DNA from: Kaistella sp. SH40-3 | Lineage (GTDB): Bacteria; Bacteroidota; Bacteroidia; Flavobacteriales; Weeksellaceae | DNA: 64,000 nt | Assembly: GCF_030686865.1 (NCBI RefSeq) | Contig: NZ_JAQYUS010000005.1 | Location: 124,001 to 188,000, forward strand | Direction of reading: 5' to 3' | Part shown: positions 26,919 to 36,100 of the stretch, one piece after another | How positions within the stretch are numbered: the first letter of the stretch is position 1 | Layout of the letters: every line of letters begins with the position of its first letter | Notes under the pieces: generated by a model | Seen by the model: the letters and a program-made list of their open reading frames with translations, nothing else | Told to the model about the DNA's origin: nothing | Databases searched by the model: none | Program-made: the position numbers and the translations under genes

Positions 26919-28952
26919 ATGGGGATATTATTTCGACATAGAGAAAGTTTCTCAGTTTTGCTTACCAAGTTTTTTAGTTTTAAAAATGAAACTAAATCAT
27001 TGGATCCATTAATTGAATTGCTGCCAAGTATTCGGTCCAGCGATTTTCATGAAGTTTTAGAATTTCTTCGCGAGAACAAAGAAGTTACCGAAAATTTGGG
27101 ATATTATATCCGTAATATATTCGAAGGTAAACCTTTCAACCTTTCTTTGACAGAGGCCAATATCCTCTCTGAAAATGCATTTTATCCTGAATTAAAGAAA
27201 AGATTGCTCGATAAATTATTGCCGAGTGTGGAGAATGAAGAAACGATTTGGTATTTGGTCGATACGGTTTCTGTTCGGCCGAAAGTTGATTTGGAGTTTT
27301 TTAGAAATCTTGATAAAGAAGATCTAAATGAACTTTTCAGATTATTGAAGATTGACGATTATATTCTAAAACCACAAGTAAAAAATGAGTTGCTTCTTTC
27401 ATTAAACATTCTTTCCTGGCGAATTATAGGAAATGCAATGGATGTGCAGGTGGTAAATATGGCGCCGGAATATCGGAATTTTGATAATCCATTTTTGGCC
27501 ATGCAAAATGAAATTGATTTACTGAATCAAAGTTACAAGGAAAATCCAGATTTTCATTTGACGTCGAAAGATGTGAATTACAAGCAGATTAAAGTCTTAC
27601 TGCACCAATGTTTAGATTTTGTTGCGTTGGCCTTTAAAAACTCCTCTAAATACGGCATCTCCGGAAAAATTAATCAGTCATTAATCAAAATTAGACAGCA
27701 GTTAGATAGGATGTCTGATATTCTATCAGTAATGATCTTTGACAAAGAACAAGATGTACTTAATAATTCTAAACGATTGTCTTTCAAAATATTAGAATAT
27801 AAATCTCACAAAAATAATTTACGCGAATTAATTTCCGACAGCACCACGCTGAAATCTCACCTGATTACCAATCACACTGCGGAAACAGGTACGCACTACA
27901 TTACTTCAACGTCTAAGGATTATATGAGTATGTTTTGGCGGGCGAGTGGTGGTGGCGTCATTGTAGGCGCATTGTGTGTTCTGAAGTTGCTATATGGTTA
28001 TATTCCAGGCAGTGATTTTTCGCATGCATTCTACTATGCATTTAATTACGCGATGGGATTCATTATGATTTATTTAATGAATTATACTTTGGCTACAAAA
28101 CAGCCAGCGATGACTGCGGCAACAATGGCGAAAGTTCTTTCTGAAGGAGAAAATACCCGTAAAAATTATGTTGATTTTGCGCATTTAGTTTCGAAATTAT
28201 TCAGGTCACAATTCATTGCTTTTATGGGAAATGTCTTACTTGCGTTCCCAATTGCACTCGCGATTATTTACGGAATGGACGTTATTTTTAAACAAAATTT
28301 CGGGGCAGAAAAATCGGTATCGCTCTTAAAAGATTTAGACCCTATACAATCGAAAGCTATTTTCCATGCGTGTATTGCTGGGTTTTTCCTCTTTATTTCC
28401 GGAATCATTTCGGGGAATGTCGGGAATAGTTCGGTGTTTTATCACATTCCGAAACGAATTGAGAAAAATCCTTTCCTAAATTATTTTGTAGGAAAAAATA
28501 CAGCTAAAGGACTTTCAGAATATTATGCAAAAAATTGGGCAGGAATTATTTCGAATTTTTGGTTCGGTATTTTTCTTGGAGTTACAGGTCCAATCGGGCT
28601 TTTCCTCGGCTTAGATTTAGATATTCGTCACATTACCTTCGCCTCAGGAAATTTTGCATTGGGATTATATGGTGCTGATTTTTCAGTAAGCAGTGCTACT
28701 TTCTGGATCGCATTCGGAACGGTTTTCCTGATTGGTTTTTTCAACTTTGCCGTGAGTTTCGGCTTGTCGATGATGTTAGCATTCCAGTCAAGGAAAGTAA
28801 ATTTTGGAGAAGTAAAAGAAATTTATCGCGAAATATTCAGGTATTTTATGAAAAATCCTTTACGCTTTTTTGTGCCGATTTCTTCAAATTTAGACAACAG
28901 CACCAAGGAAATGGTAGACAATACAATTGTTACAAAACCAGAAGATCAATAA
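26919..28952 (+). CDS. PF10136 multipass membrane protein (labelled site-specific recombinase)
   Basis: The 677-residue protein matches the family annotated as site-specific recombinase (Gcr/SpcR, PF10136). Residues 1-330 are soluble and helical. From about 340 to 640 there are six or seven long hydrophobic helices, e.g. GGGVIVGALCVLKLLYGYIPG and NWAGIISNFWFGIFLGVTGPIGLF. No tyrosine or serine recombinase catalytic motif is visible, so the name is probably a historical misnomer and the role should be considered unknown. The start is 18 bases after mtgA. Its 3' end overlaps the convergent dciA-like gene by 23 bases. Confidence 0.85.
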   Translation: MGILFRHRESFSVLLTKFFSFKNETKSLDPLIELLPSIRSSDFHEVLEFLRENKEVTENLGYYIRNIFEGKPFNLSLTEANILSENAFYPELKKRLLDKLLPSVENEETIWYLVDTVSVRPKVDLEFFRNLDKEDLNELFRLLKIDDYILKPQVKNELLLSLNILSWRIIGNAMDVQVVNMAPEYRNFDNPFLAMQNEIDLLNQSYKENPDFHLTSKDVNYKQIKVLLHQCLDFVALAFKNSSKYGISGKINQSLIKIRQQLDRMSDILSVMIFDKEQDVLNNSKRLSFKILEYKSHKNNLRELISDSTTLKSHLITNHTAETGTHYITSTSKDYMSMFWRASGGGVIVGALCVLKLLYGYIPGSDFSHAFYYAFNYAMGFIMIYLMNYTLATKQPAMTAATMAKVLSEGENTRKNYVDFAHLVSKLFRSQFIAFMGNVLLAFPIALAIIYGMDVIFKQNFGAEKSVSLLKDLDPIQSKAIFHACIAGFFLFISGIISGNVGNSSVFYHIPKRIEKNPFLNYFVGKNTAKGLSEYYAKNWAGIISNFWFGIFLGVTGPIGLFLGLDLDIRHITFASGNFALGLYGADFSVSSATFWIAFGTVFLIGFFNFAVSFGLSMMLAFQSRKVNFGEVKEIYREIFRYFMKNPLRFFVPISSNLDNSTKEMVDNTIVTKPEDQ

Positions 28953-29223
28953 AATGTTCCTCGCCAAATTTCTCCTGAAACTTTTTTAAATAAAAGGTTT
29001 TTCGCATTCTAAAATCGTTTTTCAGCAAGGGAGATTTTATTCTTATCTCTAAAATTTTCTTGTTCAAATTTACAGATTCAATTTCATTGAAAAGTGCATC
29101 ATTCAAATATTCATGCAAGAAATCTTTAACTTCAAAAGCCAGTAATTTATTTTCAAAACCATATAATCTCGCGAATGATTTCACGAGTTCTGAGGATTGA
29201 TATTCTCTTTTCTTTTTTTTCAT
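28930..29223 (-). CDS. DciA/DUF721-family protein
   Basis: A 97-residue basic protein of the DUF721 family. DciA is the ancestral loader of the replicative helicase DnaB in bacteria without DnaC. The sequence starts MKKKKREYQSSELVKSFARL and contains the conserved hydrophobic core KLLAFEVKDFLHEYLND ... ILEIRIKSPLLKNDFRMRKT, with the LRmrk-like basic ending. It overlaps recF by four bases (29220-29223) on the same strand, a recF-DUF721 arrangement found in many Bacteroidetes and Actinobacteria. Its 3' end overlaps the convergent PF10136 gene. Confidence 0.82.
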   Translation of the reverse strand: MKKKKREYQSSELVKSFARLYGFENKLLAFEVKDFLHEYLNDALFNEIESVNLNKKILEIRIKSPLLKNDFRMRKTFYLKKFQEKFGEEHFIDLLVL

Positions 29224-30302
29224 GATAACTCAAATATCTTACTTTCCTCATTAATTCTTTTCACAATATTTTCGGTTCTTTCCCGACTTGTATCGGTGAT
29301 AAATATTTGGCCGAAAAGTTCCTGATTAACGAGTTCTATTAATTGTGAAACCCGCGAATCATCTAATTTATCGAAAATATCATCCAGTAAAAGAATGGGC
29401 GTTTTACCCGTCAATTCTTTAATCCTGTTCATTTGTGAAAGTTTCAGTGCAATTAAAAAAGATTTTTGCTGACCTTGACTGGCCGTCTTTCTCATGGAAA
29501 TTCCGTTCATCTCAAAAAGCAAATCGTCTTTATGAATTCCTTTCGATGTGTAAGTCAGAATTCTGTCTTTTTCTAAATTTTGTTGAAGCAAACTTGCGAA
29601 GGAATTATCCTTTAAATCGGACTCATAAATTACAGTTACTTTTTCTTTTCCGTTAGAAATAATCTCGTAATAATTTTGAATTAATGGCACGATTGAATCT
29701 ACGAATTCTTTTCTTTTTTCAAAAATTCTTGTGGCAAATTTAATTAAAGGCTCATTATAAATTTCTAAACTGTCAGCATCGAAATATCTATTTCTGGCGA
29801 AATCTTTTAATAACGCATTTCTTTGCTGAACCGTTTTTTGATATTGAATTAGGTTAAAAAGATACTCAGAATCAGTTTGTGAAATCATGGCATCCAAAAA
29901 TTTACGGCGACTTTCTCCCGAATCAGAAATCAAGTTCGAGTCGTATGGAGAAATAATAACGCTAGGCAAAAATCCTATATGATCAGCAATTCGATCATAG
30001 GGTTTATCATTTTTTTTAATGAGTTTCTTCGCTTCTTTTGGTTGCTGAATTTTGATGATGTTTTCTTTTTCACCATCATCAATTGTTCCTTCGATGGTAA
30101 AGAAATCTTCATCAGTTTTAATGTTATTGACGTCTTTATTTCCCAGAAAACTTTTTGCCATCGACAAATAGTGGAGTGCATCGAGAATATTTGTTTTGCC
30201 CACGCCATTATTTCCGACAAAACAATTGATTTGTTTAGAGAAATCGAAGTCTTGTTCCTGATGATTTTTGAAATTCTGAATTTTTAAATTGGTGATGATC
30301 AT
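29220..30302 (-). CDS. recF: DNA replication and repair protein RecF
   Basis: Loads RecA at single-strand gaps with RecO and RecR. The 360 residues contain the Walker A motif CFVGNNGVGKTNILDALHYLSMAKSF (split over residues 27-52), the QGQQKSFLIALKLSQ ABC signature near residue 290, and Walker B with D-loop TPILLLDDIFDKLDDSRV. These fit RecF, not SMC, because the coiled-coil arms are short. It is translationally coupled to the DUF721 gene downstream; its ATG overlaps the stop of a relic ParE toxin upstream. Confidence 0.95.
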   Translation of the reverse strand: MIITNLKIQNFKNHQEQDFDFSKQINCFVGNNGVGKTNILDALHYLSMAKSFLGNKDVNNIKTDEDFFTIEGTIDDGEKENIIKIQQPKEAKKLIKKNDKPYDRIADHIGFLPSVIISPYDSNLISDSGESRRKFLDAMISQTDSEYLFNLIQYQKTVQQRNALLKDFARNRYFDADSLEIYNEPLIKFATRIFEKRKEFVDSIVPLIQNYYEIISNGKEKVTVIYESDLKDNSFASLLQQNLEKDRILTYTSKGIHKDDLLFEMNGISMRKTASQGQQKSFLIALKLSQMNRIKELTGKTPILLLDDIFDKLDDSRVSQLIELVNQELFGQIFITDTSRERTENIVKRINEESKIFELS

Positions 30303-30424
30303 AGTCCTAAAATGGTTTGAAGTCTTTCAGGATTTTCATGATTTTCCCAAAATGAAATAATATAAATTGTTTCTTTCTCTTTCGAAATTTTCCATCAATC
30401 TAAATTTCTGTAAAGATAAAAATT
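30299..30424 (-). pseudogene. C-terminal relic of a RelE/ParE-type toxin
   Basis: On the minus strand the frame ending at TGA 30299-30301 reads NFYLYRNLD, stop (30395-30397), WKISKEKETIYIISFWENHENPERLQ and TILGL. The ending IYIISFWENHENPERL is characteristic of Bacteroidetes ParE toxins (cf. IYIFRFWDSRQNPENL in the family). Only about 40 codons are left, with an internal stop and no start, and nothing recognisable upstream. The stop overlaps the recF ATG. Confidence 0.6.
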
Positions 30425-30461
30425 TCATTTCAGACCGCTCTCAAAAAAAGATGCTTGAATT

Positions 30462-32264
30462 TTAGTTTTCAAAATTTACAAAATGAGGAATGTCGGTTTT
30501 AAAAGAGTTAAATGGCAACTGATTATTTCGGTAATCATTAAATTCATAAACTGCTTTGTTATCAAATGGAACATTCGGATAGTAAACGAATGAAAGTTGA
30601 ATTTTGTTGAAGACTAAATATGGATTATTCAGCAGAACACCGATCCCAAATTTGGAATGAGTTTTTGTTTTGAAAATATTTTCATTATTCTGGGCAATCC
30701 ATCCTAATGAGATTATGCTATAAGGACTGATATGAAAATTTTTCCAGGTTTTATTGACGAATAATTGCATTTGATGTCGAAGTATTAATTTCTTTGTCCC
30801 ACTGAAATCTTCACTGTAAGCCGGAAATTCTTCTTGCCCAGAAATCGTCATTCGGTCTTTATAATTGAAATTGTAACGCTGACTTCCCCAAGCAAAAGAA
30901 GGAGAAAAGAAATGTCTGACTTTGCCAAATTTATACTGATGCAAGTTGGTAAAATAAGTCCCTTCTAAGTTTATAGAATGGCTGTTTTCTTGTTCTTCCG
31001 TAAGAAATCTACCGTACTCGGCTTTAGCGGTAAAATATCCCCAGTTGATAAAACTTCCTATTCCTGCAGAAACACCTCCATAAGGAACGATTTCGCCACT
31101 TCTACTGAGTAATCCTAAAGTGATTCCAAATGATTTTCCGTAGGGAATATCCTCTGGAAGATTATACTCGAAAATATTTTTTCTCACCGAGAATTTTCTT
31201 TCTACATAGTTGGCTGAAGCTAAAAAACTATTGTAAGAAGTGAAAAAATTCTGGGAATCTGAAACTGGATGATCCTTATATTGATAATTTTGAAAGCGAC
31301 CTAAGAGCGCAATGTTTCTAGATATCTCTGCCTTATTACCTATGAAAACAGGAAATTGGTATCCTCCCCATAAATCTTGATTATACACTTTAATCTGAAC
31401 TTCAGGATAAATTTCTTCATTTTTCATTGGCATTAATACCTTTTTCTTAAAATACTCGAAGGTAAATCCACCTGCCCATCTTGTTAACGGTGAAAAGAAT
31501 TCTCGACTTGCATTAAAAGTAATTCTTTCATTATCTACATAATCTTTCTCCCCAGAAATTCCCGCATCAATGAAGGTGCCGTAGATATTATTTGCTTTAT
31601 ATTCACCGTAAATATTATTTTCTTTTTCTTTAAAATCATTGGAATAAAGAAAACTGACTTCGTGTCCTAAACCCAAAAAGTTTTCTTCAGTAATTCCGGC
31701 TCCAATTTTACTTCCAGATAAACTGAGTTTAGGTTTAATGCTCCAGTAATCCAAAACTTTAACCATAACATCAATAGAATCCCGTGTAGATGTACTATCA
31801 ATAATACTGATATTGACCCGATTGACGAACTTCATTTTTCTTAATAAACGTTCTGATTCATATAATTTCTGCGCATTGTATTTTTCGCCTTTTTTGAAAA
31901 GGAGATAATTGCTGATCGTCGATTTTTTGGAATCAATGTGAATGCGGTCTGCAAGCCGAACATACCAAGTAGAATCTTTGGGTTTACTCGTAATTTCATA
32001 TCCGAACGGATCGATAGTTTGAATGTCTATCGATCGGATGATTTTGTCGTTGTATGAAATTCGGGAATATTCTTTGGTCCTGGATTCTACTGAAACTGAA
32101 TCTGCATTACGCCGAAAAAGTAAACGGTGAAGAAATTTTGTGGTTTTCCTTTTGTCAGAAAATTCTTCAATTTTGTAGTAAAGAGAATCTTTTTTCTCTT
32201 GTGCTGAAGCATAAGAAATTGAAGATAAGAAGAGAATAATCAGAAAAGTAAATTTATGGCTCAA
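30462..32264 (-). CDS. BamA/TamA-like outer membrane protein with a POTRA-type domain
   Basis: The 600-residue protein has a signal peptide (MSHKFTFLIILFLSSISYASAQ), a basic segment, and then a POTRA-like fold at about residues 70-170 (IIRSIDIQTIDPFGYEITSK ... KKGEKYNAQKLYESERLLRK ... FVNRVNISI). The remaining ~400 residues are amphipathic strands that end FVNFEN, i.e. a beta barrel. The POTRA-plus-barrel layout is that of the Omp85 superfamily. No partner gene of an assembly complex is nearby, so whether it assembles proteins or exports a substrate is unknown. It is co-oriented with the UbiA-like gene 28 bases upstream. Confidence 0.85.
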   Translation of the reverse strand: MSHKFTFLIILFLSSISYASAQEKKDSLYYKIEEFSDKRKTTKFLHRLLFRRNADSVSVESRTKEYSRISYNDKIIRSIDIQTIDPFGYEITSKPKDSTWYVRLADRIHIDSKKSTISNYLLFKKGEKYNAQKLYESERLLRKMKFVNRVNISIIDSTSTRDSIDVMVKVLDYWSIKPKLSLSGSKIGAGITEENFLGLGHEVSFLYSNDFKEKENNIYGEYKANNIYGTFIDAGISGEKDYVDNERITFNASREFFSPLTRWAGGFTFEYFKKKVLMPMKNEEIYPEVQIKVYNQDLWGGYQFPVFIGNKAEISRNIALLGRFQNYQYKDHPVSDSQNFFTSYNSFLASANYVERKFSVRKNIFEYNLPEDIPYGKSFGITLGLLSRSGEIVPYGGVSAGIGSFINWGYFTAKAEYGRFLTEEQENSHSINLEGTYFTNLHQYKFGKVRHFFSPSFAWGSQRYNFNYKDRMTISGQEEFPAYSEDFSGTKKLILRHQMQLFVNKTWKNFHISPYSIISLGWIAQNNENIFKTKTHSKFGIGVLLNNPYLVFNKIQLSFVYYPNVPFDNKAVYEFNDYRNNQLPFNSFKTDIPHFVNFEN

Positions 32265-32292
32265 AAGAATTTTTTTAGATAAAAAGTGAATA

Positions 32293-33060
32293 TCAATTAA
32301 TAAGCCAATATAGTATTAAAAATAACATTGGCAATCCACTGCAACTCTCAACCCAAAACGAAAAATAAGAATCTCTATTAGAACTTTCTGAAAAATAGAT
32401 CATTACAAATGTTACGATTGAAGTATGGAAAAATGCAAGTGAATAAATGCTTTTCAAACAAAAAATGGATATTAATAAGGCAATAAAAATTAGTCCGTAC
32501 GCCAAATATTTTGTGTTTTGAATCCCAATCAATCTAGGGAAAGTTACAATAGTGTCTGACTGCATATCGCGAATATCAAAAGGCAAAACCAAAGCGGTGA
32601 TAAAGATCCAACTGATCCAGAAAATCTCCGAATTAAAATAAGGGAGAATTAACCAGGAATTGATTAATGCCCAAGTTAAACCGACATAAAATATTTTGAA
32701 TAAAGGTATTTCCCGTACAAAATATTTCAAAAATTTACTGTCGTAGAGTAAGCCTAAAACTACGATGATCAGCCATTTTACCAAACGGCCATCGTTGTGA
32801 TTATAAATAATTAAAGCCGCGGAAATTATTCCGCAAATGACATTGAAAGCGAGAACTTTATTAAAGATTTTTCCGCTGCCTTGATATTTCGTGTAAATAT
32901 ACCCGCTAAAATAAGTAATAAAGATTAACGCAATGGTCGGGGTTTTGATAATGTTCTGCTCAAACATAAAGAATACAGCAAACAAAGTTCCCATTAAAGA
33001 AACATAAATTTGACTATTGATAATGTATTTTTTTAGTAAATTTAAACAGTGCTTAACCAT
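32293..33060 (-). CDS. UbiA-like membrane protein with a degenerate first active-site motif
   Basis: A 255-residue membrane protein with about seven hydrophobic helices. The second acidic motif of UbiA prenyltransferases is intact (LVLPFDIRDMQSDT, about residues 160-173). Where the first motif NDxxDxxxD should be (about residues 52-62) the sequence is SGYIYTKYQGSGK, with no acidic residue. The protein is therefore either a non-catalytic paralogue or uses another metal site. A real UbiA family member lies at 181-1077. It is divergent from the alpha-2-macroglobulin gene. Confidence 0.75.
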   Translation of the reverse strand: MVKHCLNLLKKYIINSQIYVSLMGTLFAVFFMFEQNIIKTPTIALIFITYFSGYIYTKYQGSGKIFNKVLAFNVICGIISAALIIYNHNDGRLVKWLIIVVLGLLYDSKFLKYFVREIPLFKIFYVGLTWALINSWLILPYFNSEIFWISWIFITALVLPFDIRDMQSDTIVTFPRLIGIQNTKYLAYGLIFIALLISIFCLKSIYSLAFFHTSIVTFVMIYFSESSNRDSYFSFWVESCSGLPMLFLILYWLIN

Positions 33061-33097
33061 AAACCTTAATGGTTTTAAAAAACCTACAAGGTTTTAC
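33061..33097. repeat. Imperfect inverted repeat in the divergent intergenic region
   Basis: AAACCTTAATGGTTTT and AAAACCTACAAGGTTTT form an imperfect hairpin between the UbiA-like gene and the alpha-2-macroglobulin gene. It occupies most of the 55-base gap, so both 5' untranslated regions would carry it, or it is an operator. Confidence 0.45.
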
Positions 33098-33115
33098 ATA
33101 TTATAAAACAAATCT

Positions 33116-36100
33116 ATGAAAAATAAATTTTTTACTCTCGTTCTTTTTCTTTTTACTTTACCTGCTTTTTTTGCCCAAAAACAATATGATTTGCAGTGGA
33201 AAAAAGTTTCAGAAAACTATAAAACTGGAAAGTTCAAATCCAATCTTCCTCTAATTTCAGAAATTCAAAATCAAGCCATGAAAGAAGACAATCCGGTGCA
33301 ACTTATGCGTTCTTTGAAAGCAGAATTCAGTATTATTAATCAAACTTATGATGATATTCAAAATGATACTTCCAGTAAGTTTTTCACAAAATTAAATGGT
33401 TTAGATGCAAAACTAAAAGGTGATGAAAAGTTTTTGTATCAGGTTTTATTAGTTGAGTTTTTTAATGATTATTACAATGAAAATCAGTGGCAGATTAATC
33501 AAAGAACCAATATCAATAATCAGGATTTTTCACAGATTGAAACTTGGTCAAAATTAGATTTCAAAAATTATTTAGCGAAACATTTTACTGATTTAGAATT
33601 AAAGAAATCTGAACTACAAAAAATTTCAATGTCGAAGTATAAAGAGATTTTTGAAGGAACCGAAAACTTGGATTATTTCCCGACTTTGTTGGATTGGAAT
33701 GCGACTAACGAAATTAAGTTCTATAATAATTCGCAACTTTTTACACCGAATGAAAAGAAAGTCAATCAATCAAAAATTTTAGGAATTTATAACGAATTGA
33801 TTTCAAAAAACTCAGGAAACGCAAAACTCTATTTTCAACATCAAAAAATAAATGACGATTGTGCTTTTTCAAATTGTAAAGACAAAATTCAACAACTTCA
33901 AAATTTAGTTAAATCTTCAACTGAAGGCGATTATAAAGTTTTGATTATCGCTGAAATCCTTGATCAATTAACGGCTGATCAAAAATATAACGAAGCGCTT
34001 TTATTAATTAAAAACACAAAGCAAGAATATTCAAAATCTAAATTTTTAAATAATATTCTTAATAGAGAAAATTCAATTCTTCAACCCAGTTTGTCCATTA
34101 ATTACGAAACTCATACGCAAGCAAATCTGCCTATTCACTTGGTTGTCGACGCAAAAAATGTTTCTAAGTTTTCTTTGAATATTTATGAAGTTAAAGATGA
34201 TCAGCAGAACTTTTTAAAATATATAGCAAACTCGTATGATAAAACTCGTTTTCCGGCGGTTAAGAAAACTTTGGTGAGAAAAGAAAGTTTCGATTTACAG
34301 GATTTAAAAGATTATAAAAATCATAAAACTTCTTTGGAAATAAAATCACTTCCTTCAGGAATTTATCTCGCGGAATATGTGGTTGAAAATTCCATTCAGG
34401 AAAATTTTTATTTCATTGCCACGAATTCACGAATTATCTTTAACAAAAAAGATGAACGAAAAACAAGTGATGATCAATTACAAATCGTGAATCGCGAAAA
34501 TGGAAAAGCAGTTTCTAATGAAAATTTGAAAATCTTTGAATTTACAAACGATAATAAAGCCAATTCTTTTACGGCAAAAACGGATCAATCTGCGATTTTT
34601 AAATTTCCTGTTTCTAAAGATAATCAGTATTACCGATACTATTTGGTGCAGCAACCTTCGACGAATGATTATAATTTAATGCAGGTTTACGGCAATCAAT
34701 ATTATAATGAACCGAAAACGAATGGCGAGAAAAATCTCGCGCAAATATTTATCGATCGCGGAATTTATCGTCCCGGACAAATCGTTTATTTTAAAGTGAT
34801 TAATACGAAATTGCTTTTGGATAAAGAATCTGTAGCGTCTGGAATTTCACAGGAAATCACTTTAAATGATGCTAACGGCGAAAAAATATCTTCTCAGAAA
34901 TTCACCACCAATGAGTTCGGATCTTACCACGGAAGTTTCACTTTACCTAATGGAAAACTGAATGGACAATTTTCTTTGGAAGTTGAATCTGATGATTTAG
35001 ATCGTGATGCGACCAAATATTTTAGGGTTGAAGAATACAAACGTCCAAAATTTGAAGTTACTTTTGATCCGATAAAAGAGGAATACAAATACGGCCAAAC
35101 CATTGAACTGAAAGGAAAAGCAATGATGTTTTCCGGTGTTGCTTTGAGCAATGCAACTGTGAATTATGAAATTAAAAAACAGAATATTCGCTGGAGATAT
35201 TTCTGGTGGTTTCCAAGGGGAAATGATAATCAAAATTCAATTCTCGGAGAAGTTAAAACCAATGATAAAGGAGAATTTATTATTAAACTAGATCTTAAAA
35301 AAGACGAAACTTTAGAAGGAATTCAGGTTGATAATTATGAGATTAATGCTTCTGTGACTGATATTAATGGTGAAACACAATCTTCTACAGAAAATGTAAA
35401 AGTTGCCTCGGTTTCGCATTATATTAAGACCGATGATATTAAAGATACTTTTACTGATGAACCTTTAAAAATTACAGTTGAAACCAAAAATTACAACGAT
35501 CAAAATTTAAAGAAATCGTATCATGTCAAATTGTCTAAACTTCAGCCGAAAGAGAGAATTTATCGTTCTAATTTTGAAAGCCAAATTCAGGATTTACCAA
35601 AGTTTTCAAACGCAGAATTCATTCAAAAATTCCCACATGATTATTTCTCTAAAGAAGAAAAAGATTGGAAAGTGGAAAAAATCTTGATTGAAAAGACAGA
35701 GCAACCGTCAACTGACAACTCTCAACTGTCAACTAATTTAAATCTCGGAAAACTTGCTGCTGGAAATTACAAACTCGAACTCTATAATATCGAAGGAAAA
35801 GACACCATTAAAATTGAAAAAACTTTCGAGGTTTTCGACAAGCGATTTTTAGCGGATTCACAAAAACCTTATTTAAAAGTTCTTCAACCAAAAGCAGAAT
35901 TTAAAAGAACTGAAAAAGCGAAAATCTTTATTTATTCTGGTATCCCAGATGCTTTAATCAATGTTTATGTTCAAAACGGAAATGGCGAAACTTTAACCGA
36001 ACAAAAGAAATTTAAAAATGGAATTTTAGAATATGAAGTTTCGTTTCCGAAAGACGAAAGTATTGATCAAATCAATGTTCAGTTTCAGTTGGTTGCTTTC

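Noticed and set aside
26919-28952. A mobile element because of the family name site-specific recombinase.
   Set aside because: There are no catalytic recombinase motifs, no inverted ends and no attachment sites; the protein is a membrane protein.
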